Both the position numbers and the translations under genes were made by a program. Below, one piece after another: positions 57,648 through 64,000 of a DNA stretch of 64,000 nt; within the stretch, counting starts at the first letter, position 1, and each line of letters starts with the position of its first letter. Source of the stretch: Escallonia rubra (lineage: Eukaryota; Streptophyta; Magnoliopsida; Escalloniales; Escalloniaceae). The stretch is taken from the NCBI GenBank assembly GCA_033065855.1, contig JAVXUO010001624.1, positions 186,001-250,000 on the forward strand, written 5' to 3'. The notes beneath the pieces were generated by a model that was not told the origin of the DNA, did no database searches, and saw only the letters and a program-made list of their open reading frames with translations.

Positions 57648-58734
57648 TTAAAATGGGTACACCGTGGAGTCGAGAACAATCTCTTGAATGTAAAGTTTGG
57701 CTAACCTCTCCAAGCTATAGGTAACCTTAACTGGAATGAAATGTGCTGACTTGGTCAAACGATCAATTATTACCCAAACCGAATCGTGTCCTTGTCTTGT
57801 CCTAGGCAACCCTGACACAAAGCCCATGGCAATACATTCCCACTTCCACTGAGGGATAGTAAGAGGTTGTAAAGGTCGTGCAGGTCGTTGATGTTCCACT
57901 TTAACTTGCTGACAAGTAAGGCATTGAGCGACAAAATCCGCTATCTCCCTTTCATATCGTTCCACCAAAACACGTCCCGTAGGTCCCGATACATCTTAGT
58001 ACTACCTGGATGACTGTGAAGCTGGAATTATGCGCGTATCACAAAATTTCCTCCTTTAATCCCACATCAGAAGGAACACATAATTTGTCTCCAAAATGTA
58101 ATGCCCCCTCGGCGTCAATTCTGAACTCTGGCTGTGTACCTTCTCCAACTTGTTCTCTAATCTTAACAAATTTTGAATCCAAAATCTGAGCTTGCCTAAT
58201 TCTTTCAATCAAGGTAGGTCGCCCCATTAAATTCGCCAAATAGTTTCCCGTCCCGGAAACCGAAACATCCATACCCAAACTTTCAAGATCCACAACAATT
58301 TCCTTACGTGAAGTTAAAAGGGCTGCACAGGTACCTGTGTTCTTTCGGCTAAGAGCATCGGCGACTACATTAGCCTTCCCCGAATGATACAAGATCTTGC
58401 AGTCATAGTCCTTAAGAAATTCCAACCATCGACGTTGTCGCATATTCAATTCTTTCTGCGTGAATAAAAACATAAGACTCTTATTATCTGTGTATATCTC
58501 ACATGTGTCACCATAGAGATTGTGGCTCCAAATTTTCAAAGCGAAAACCACTGCAGCTAATTCCAAGTCAGGTGTTGGGTAGCTCACTTCATACGCTTTG
58601 AGTTGTCGCGAGCCATAAGCAATAACTTGCCCATGTTGCATCAATACACATCCCAAACCCTTTCGTGAAGCATCGCTATAAACCCCAAATCCTTCAGTCC
58701 CCGAAGGTAGAGAAATGACCGGAGCCGAAACCAA
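57648..58734 (-). pseudogene. pol: copy D RNase H and integrase N-terminal half
   Basis: RNase [19 protein letters not shown] to VVADALSRK, then [14 protein letters not shown] and GLKEEIL; a frameshift near 58010-58035 and another near 57950 break the zinc-binding region; the core reads IAMGFVSGLPRTRQGHDS, so the first catalytic Asp of the DDE triad is Gly here (D to G in IAMDF). The array-wide IV(L/P)DSTVYPF frameshift is also present. Confidence 0.87.
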
Positions 58735-58743
58735 TCTATTCTT

Positions 58744-59660
58744 TTATTCTAGAAAACTGCGATCACACTCTTCCGACCACTCGAACCTAACCTTCTTTCG
58801 AGTCAATGGAATAGCGAGTTTTGAAAACCCCTCAATAAACCTTCGATAATAGCCGGCCAAACCAAGGAAACTACGAACTTCACTTATCGTTCTCGGTCTT
58901 TCCCAATTCCACACTGCATGTACCTTGGATGGATCCACCGAGATCCCATCTTTAGATACCACGTGCCTTAAAAACACAACTTTTTCAAGCCAAAACTCAC
59001 ATTTATCAAACTTGGCATAAAACTTCTCTTCCCTCAAACTCTGTAGCACCATACGTAAATGCTCTTCATGTTCTTCCTCGCTTCTACAGTAGATCAATAT
59101 GTCATCGATAAAGACTTTGACGAATTGGTCCAAATATCGCTTGAATACCCGATTCATTAAGTCCATAAATGCTGCAGGTGCGTTAGTTAACCCAAACGGC
59201 ATTACAACAAACTCATAGTGTCCGTACCTCGTGCGAAAAGCAGTCTTGGATATATCATCCTTCCTAGTCTTCAATTGGTGGTAACCCAATCTCAAATCAA
59301 TGTTGGAAAAGTATTTTGCACCTTGAAGTTGATCAAACAAATCGTCAATCCGTGGCAAAGGATACTTGTTGCGAACTGTAATACGGTTCAACTCCTTATA
59401 GTCAATACACAATCTCAACGTTCCGTCCTTCTTCTTTACAAATATAACAGGAGCACCCCAAGGAGAGACGCTTGGGCGAATGAAGCCTTTCTCGAGCAAT
59501 TCTTGAAGTTGCACCTTAAGTTCTTTGAGCTCGGCTGGGGCCATACGATAAGGAACCTTAGAAATTGGAGCAGCTCCTGGTATAAGATCTATAACAAACT
59601 CGATTTCACGATCTGGAGGAAGACCGGGGAGTTCCTCCGGAAACACATCCGAAAAATCGT
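58744..59660 (-). pseudogene. pol: copy D reverse transcriptase
   Basis: 300 open residues from [16 protein letters not shown] to [10 protein letters not shown], where a stop replaces the LKKRL continuation as in A and E. Catalytic motif reads FIDDILIYC. The frame is disconnected from protease by the 5-bp deletion at about 59670. Confidence 0.9.
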
Positions 59661-59905
59661 CAACGACAGGCGGATAAGTTGTGAACAGCTATTTGAGTAT
59701 CCACAATGTGATCTAAATATCCTTGACATCCCTTCCGAAGCAAACGCCTGGCTCGCAAGGCAGATATAAGGCAATACGAAGTAATGGGCGTAGAACCCTT
59801 AAACTTGAACTTGGATTGACCGGGAATCCGAAAATGCACTTCTTTGGCATAGCAATCCAATGAGGCATGGCAGGAAGACAACCAGTCCATACCGAGAATA
59901 ATGTC
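59661..59905 (-). pseudogene. pol: copy D protease end, truncated at LTR junction
   Basis: Encodes [20 protein letters not shown] and [16 protein letters not shown]. Upstream of DIILGMDWL the homology ends and LTR sequence begins at a shared AAAA (59906-59909). The catalytic protease motif and all gag are missing. Confidence 0.88.
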
Positions 59906-60115
59906 AAAAGAGTTTTAATTCGACTAAAATGTTTAAACTCGACTAAAAACCTTAAATTCGAGTAAAAAGTACCTTTCACTCGACTAAAACTACCTTTCAG
60001 TCAACTAAAAGTACTGTTCATTGACTAAAAGTACTATTCATTCGACTGAAAGTACTATTAATTTTTTTTTTAAAACTTAACTTAACACAAGAAAGGAAAA
60101 TTTTGGGGTATTACA
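59906..60115 (-). repeat. family A LTR L6, U3 fragment
   Basis: About 210 bp: from inside the TCGACTAAAA repeats (AAAAGAGTTTTAATTCG) to the LTR terminus GGGGTATTACA, followed by E's polypurine segment (CTCCATCCTTAAAAG variant). Confidence 0.9.
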
Positions 60116-60160
60116 TTCTCCATCCTTAAAAGAATTCCGTCCGCGGAATTAAAACATACC

Positions 60161-60988
60161 TTAAACATCAAAGAGCTGAGGGTGCTTTTCGCGCATAGCA
60201 TCCTTGAGTTCCCACGTCGCTTCTTCCATTGAATAGTTACGCCAAAGTACTTTAACCAACTTAATGGTTTTTGTGCGCAAAATTTGATCCTTGCGGTCCA
60301 AGATTTTCACTGGGCGCTCCTCGTACGATAGGTCCTCCCGAATCTCCGCAGGTTCGAAATGTATGACATGTGAAGGATCTGGCACGTATTTCCTCAAGGT
60401 TGATACATGAAACACATCATGTATTTGCGACAAGCTGGGAGGTAAGGCAACTTGGTAAGCGACCGGTCCAACCCTCCGCAAGATCTCAAATGGTCCGTTA
60501 AATCTAGGGCTAAGCTTGCCCTTCTTCCCAAAACGCATTACTCCCTTCCAAGGCGATACTTTGAGAAATACAGGATCTCCCACTTCGAAATTTAGCTCAC
60601 GTCTTCTATTATCCGCATAAGTCTTTTGACGACTTTGAGCCACTAGCAAATTATCCTCGATGAAACGAACTTTCTCCGAGGTAGCTTGTACTATCTCGGG
60701 CCCTAAGGCACCCAAAAGTTTCTCCTCTCCAACTTCGAGCCAACAAATTGGCGTTCTACATCTCCGCCAATACAAGGCTTCAAATGGTGCCTTACCAATA
60801 CTAGCCTGAAAGCTATTGTTGTAAGCAAACTCCATAAGCGGTAATTGATCAGCCCAAGTATTCTTGAAGTTTAACGAGCAAGCCCTAAGCATGTCTTCTA
60901 AAATCAGAATCGTTCTCTCTGACGGTCCATCACTTTGAGGATAATAAGCCGTACTAAGGTCAAGTTGAGTACCCAATGCTTTTTGCAA
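60161..60988 (-). pseudogene. pol: copy E integrase C-terminal half and chromodomain-like tail
   Basis: The longest intact version of this segment in the window: 275 residues from MQKALGTQLDLSTAYYPQSD through SERTILILEDMLRACSL (catalytic Glu), SFQASIGKAPFEALYWRR, FEVGDPVFLKVSPWKGVM, the GPFEILRRVGPVAYQVALP module and the tail SYEERPVKIL ... VLWRNYSMEEATWELKDAMR to QLFDV. The upstream core is out of frame through the array-wide frameshift. Confidence 0.9.
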
Positions 60989-61077
60989 TCCGTGCCAAAA
61001 TTTCGACGTAAAACGTGCATCTCTATCCGAAAGGATTGAAATGGGTACACCGTGGAGTCGGGAACAATCTCTTGAAT

Positions 61078-61782
61078 CTAAAGTTTGGCTAACCTCTCCA
61101 AGCTATAGGTAACCTTAACCGGAATGAAATGTGCTGACTTGGTCAAACGATCAATTATTACCCAAACCGAATCGTGTCCTTGTCTTGTCCTAGGCAACCC
61201 TAACACAAAGTCCATGGCAATACGTTCCCACTTCCACTGAGGGATAGTAACAGGTTGTAAAGGTCGCGCAGGTCGTTGATGTTCCACCTTAACTTGCTGA
61301 CAAGTAAGGCATCAAGCGACAAAATCCGCTATCTCCCTTTTCATATCGTTCCACCAAAACACGTCCCGTAGATCCCGATACATCTTAGTACTACCTGGAT
61401 GAACTGTGAAGCTGGAATTATGCGCGTATCGCAAAATTTCCTCCTTTAATCCCACATCAGAAGGAACACATAATCTGTCTCCAAAACGTAATGCCCCATC
61501 GGCGTCAATTCTGAACTCAGGCTGTTTACCTTCTCCAACTTGTTCTCTACTCTTAACAAATTTTGAATCCAAAATCTGAGCTTGCCTAATTCTTTCGATC
61601 AAAGTAGCTCGCCCCATTAAATTCGCCAAATAGTTTCCCGTCCCGGAAACCAAAACATCCACACCCAAACTTTCAAGATCCGCAAGAATTTTCTTACGTG
61701 AAGTTAAAAGGGCTGCACACGTACCTGTGTTCTTTCGGGTAAGAGCATCAGGGACCACATTAGCCTTCCCCGAATGATACAA
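61078..61782 (-). pseudogene. pol: copy E integrase N-terminal half
   Basis: [16 protein letters not shown], intact zinc-binding start RYAHNSSFTVHPGSTKMY, then a stop at the first Cys region near 61312 (ADFVA-stop where others read ARCLTC). Downstream core IAMDFVLGLPRTRQGHDS to LERLAKL. Confidence 0.86.
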
Positions 61783-62292
61783 GATCTTGCAGTCATAGTC
61801 CTAAGAAATTCCAACCATCGACGTTGTCGCATATTCAATCCTTTCTGCCTGAATAAAAACATAAGACTCTTGTTATCTGTGTATATCTCACATGTGTCAC
61901 CATAGAGATTGTGCCTCCAAATTTTCAAAGCGAAAACCACTGCAGCTAATTCCAAGTCATGTGTTGGGTAGCTCACTTCATACGCTTTGAGTTGTCGCGA
62001 GCCATAAGCAATAACTCGCCCATGTTGCATCAATACACATCCCAAACCCTTTCGTGAAGCATCGCTATAAACCCCAAATCCTTCAGTCCCCGAAGGTAGA
62101 GAAATGACCGGAGCCGAAACCAATCTTTTCTTTTATTCTAGAAAACTACGATCACACTCTTCCGACCACTCGAACCTAACCTTCTTTCGAGTCAATGGAA
62201 TAGCGAGTTTTGAAAACCCCTCAATAAACCTTCGATAATAGCCGGCCAAACCAAGGAAACTACGAACTTCGCTTATCGTTCTCGGTCTTTCC
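61704..62292 (-). pseudogene. pol: copy E RNase H and connection
   Basis: [18 protein letters not shown] and [18 protein letters not shown]; a 1-base deletion at about 61801 shifts frame before VVADALSRK, which continues in the next frame as [10 protein letters not shown] stop at about 62134 separates it from the reverse transcriptase, as in D. Confidence 0.86.
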
Positions 62293-63294
62293 TAATTCCA
62301 CACTGCATGTACCTTGGATGGATCCACCGAGATCCCATCTTTAGATACCACATGCCTTAAAAACACAACTTTTTCAAGCCAAAACTCACATCTATCAAAC
62401 TTGGCATAAAACTTCTCTTCCCTCAAACTCTGTAGCACCATACGTAAATGCTCTTCATGTTCTTCCTTGCTTCTACAGTAGATCAATATGTCATCGATAA
62501 AGACTATGACGAATTGGTCCAAATATCGCTTGAATACCCGATTCATTAAGTCCATAAATGCTGCAGGTGCGTTAGTTAACCCAAACGGCATTACAACAAA
62601 CTCATAGTGTCCGTACCTCGTGCGAAAAGCAGTCTTGGATATATCATCCTTCCTAGTCTTCAATTGGTGGTAACCCGATCTCAAATCAATCTTGGAAAAG
62701 TATTTTGCACCTTGAAGTTGATCAAACAAATCGTCAATCAGTGGCAAAGGATACTTATTGTGAACTGTAATACGGTTCAACTCCCTATAGTCAATACACA
62801 ATCTCAACGTTCCGTCCTTCTTCTTTACAAATATAACAGGAGCACCCAAAGGAGAGACGCTTGGGCGAATGAAGCCTTTCTCGAGCAATTCTTGAAGTTG
62901 CACCTTAAGTTCTTTGAGCTCGGCTGGGGCCATACGATAAGGAACCTTAGAAATTGGAGCAGCTCCTGGTATAAGATCTATAACAAACTCGATTTCACGA
63001 TCTGGAGGAAGACCGGGGAGTTCCTTTGGAAACACATCCGAAAATTCGTCAACGACAGGCGGATAAGTTGTGAACAGCTATTCGAGTATCCACAATGTGA
63101 TCTAAATATCCTTGACATCCCTTCCGAAGCAAACGCCTGGCTCGCAAGGCAGATATAAGGCAAGACGAAGTAATGGGCGTAGAACCCTTAAACTTGAACT
63201 TGGATTGACCGGGAATCCGAAAATGCACTTCTTTGGCATAGCAATCCAATGAGGCATGGCAGGAAGACAACCAGTCCATACCGAGAATAATGTC
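62292..63294 (-). pseudogene. pol: copy E reverse transcriptase and protease end
   Basis: Reverse transcriptase from [16 protein letters not shown] to [10 protein letters not shown] with catalytic FIDDILIYC; protease remnant [20 protein letters not shown] upstream in another frame because of the 5-bp deletion shared with D at about 63058. Confidence 0.9.
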
Positions 63295-63505
63295 AAAAGA
63301 GTTTTAATTCGACTAAAAGGTTTAAATTCGACTAAAAACCTTAAATTCGAGTAAAAAGTACCTTTCACTCGACTAAAACTACCTTTCAGTCGACTAAAAG
63401 TATTGTTCATTGACTAAATGTACTATTCATTCGACTGAAAGTACTATTAATTTTTTTTTTTAAAACTTAACTTAACACAAGAAAGGAAAATTTTGGGGTA
63501 TTACA
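63295..63505 (-). repeat. family A LTR L7, U3 fragment
   Basis: Same breakpoint as L6 (shared AAAA at the protease/LTR join) about 3389 bp further on, ending GGGGTATTACA. Confidence 0.9.
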
Positions 63506-63560
63506 TTCTCCATCCTTAAAAGAATTCCGTCCGCGGAATTAAAACATACCTTAAACATCA
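63506..63560 (-). mobile_element. family A stub F
   Basis: Polypurine segment with the E-type CTCCATCCTTAAAAG variant and the last codons of integrase (TTAAACATCA), then cut off. It proves that the duplication had at least one further copy, or that E was joined to the next repeat unit before truncation. Confidence 0.85.
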
Positions 63561-63620
63561 GAAAATAAGATCGCGATCTCTAGCTCATCCCACTGAGCTA
63601 GAGATCGTGATCTTATTTTC
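63561..63620. repeat. inverted repeat, 26-bp arms and 8-bp loop
   Basis: Left arm 63561-63586, spacer 63587-63594, right arm 63595-63620; 25 of 26 positions pair. The arms include the AGATCGCGATCT palindrome of the Z/Y LTR block. Confidence 0.92.
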
Positions 63621-64000
63621 TGAACATGGTTACACGTGTCAGTGATGGCGTGTGTGACCTTATTCTGAATGTCCCTCTAGTGTTTGTTTTCTGTATAAAG
63701 ATATATTTTTTTATTTTAAAATTCGGTCTTGTATCTGTTCCGTTAAAATTATGTACCTCCGTAGTCTCGTTTTTTTCAGATATTTTTGTATTCATTTTGA
63801 TTTGTCCGTTGAGCGACCTTATTGGGCATTTGGCTCACCCCTTAATGTTTTGCTTTCAGGTGATCAGTAGGTCAAATTGGATTTACAGGGCTAGCAGTGT
63901 GACTGAGAGCTAGCGATTTTTATCTCGGAGTTAACATTGATATCTTTAGAAGTAATAATTAAGACAGGTTGAATTTGTTAAGATTTTATTTTGGAACTCC
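63561..64000 (+). mobile_element. Z/Y-like LTR fragment beginning with a fold-back
   Basis: From about 63595 the sequence matches the second half of the Z LTR: AGATCGTGATCTTATTTTCTG, ACACGTGTCAGTGATGGCGT, TTATTGGGCATTTGGCTCAC at about 63819, and TGCTTTCAG|GTGATCAG at 63859/63860. It is diverged from both Z copies, so it is a third related family or an old copy. 63561-63594 is an inverted copy of its own start. It continues past the window. Confidence 0.82.

Larger units (their letters stand above)
56728..59909 (-). mobile_element. family A copy D, internal region lacking gag
   Basis: Type 1 copy with polypurine tract, integrase, RNase H, reverse transcriptase and only the last part of protease; it then joins LTR fragment L6. 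D and E share a 5-bp loss (GACAGGCGGATAAG instead of GACAGGAATAGCGG) that shifts frame before reverse transcriptase, the FIDDILIYC change and [10 protein letters not shown] shares the SGML stop-loss with C1. Confidence 0.9.
60116..63298 (-). mobile_element. family A copy E, tandem duplicate of D
   Basis: Same gene content and same protease/LTR breakpoint as D, offset by about 3390 bp. It keeps the original LFDV stop at its integrase end. Pieces in order on the minus strand: protease end 63279-63049, reverse transcriptase 63035-62292 (ends at a Trp-to-stop change in HAVWNWERP), RNase H 62123-61704, then integrase pieces. Confidence 0.92.

Overview
The window is plant nuclear DNA made almost entirely of nested LTR retrotransposons. 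I see no host gene, rRNA, tRNA or CRISPR array. The evidence for a seed plant is: Ty3/gypsy polyproteins of chromovirus (Tekay/Del-like) type with a chromodomain-like integrase tail; primer sites matching plant initiator tRNA-Met (TGGTATCAGAGC); an L1-type LINE; and a gag-only element with very long, repeat-packed LTRs. The species cannot be told from the sequence.

The backbone (about 2572-63560) is one Ty3/gypsy family, here 'family A', always on the minus strand. It forms a tandem chain in which neighbouring internal regions share single LTRs: L1 (2572-3724, truncated), copy A, L2 (15165-16529), copy B, L3 (33609-38633, split by a LINE), remnant C1, L4 (44404-44735, partial), copy C2, L5 (55362-56727), copy D, L6 (59906-60115, partial), copy E, L7 (63295-63505, partial), stub F. 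Each complete LTR has a primer site on its left and a polypurine tract on its right, with no target duplication. That is the signature of growth by unequal recombination, not of separate insertions. Two lineages alternate. B and C2 carry a family-X solo LTR at the identical site, plus shared indels. C1 and D share loss of the normal pol stop codon. A block [type 2 + LTR + type 1] was therefore duplicated. D/E is a later tandem duplication of about 3.39 kb. Every copy that retains the integrase core shares the same frameshift in it.

Later insertions lie inside the chain: Z (4625-11454, TSD aaacg) in A; full-length X (23136-33039, TSD aaatg) in B gag; a LINE (34090-38028, TSD atcgaagtat) in L3; Y (38731-44115, TSD gttcc) in C1; solo LTR W (46100-49127, TSD cataa) in C2. 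The left edge (1-2571) is the LTR end of an X-related element in the opposite orientation, filled with 30-, 63- and 65-bp tandem repeats. The right edge (63561-64000) is a Z/Y-like LTR fragment that begins with a fold-back.

No element is fully coding-competent. Z, Y and X kept well-preserved ends while their interiors are gutted or gag-only, so they were probably mobilised in trans. The most unusual signal is a shared layout inside the LTRs of the diverged families A, Z, Y and W and the right-edge fragment: TATA box, then GAG|GTAAG, then a TACTGGGC...GCTCAC motif just before a pyrimidine tract and CAG|G. It looks like a conserved intron embedded in the LTR.
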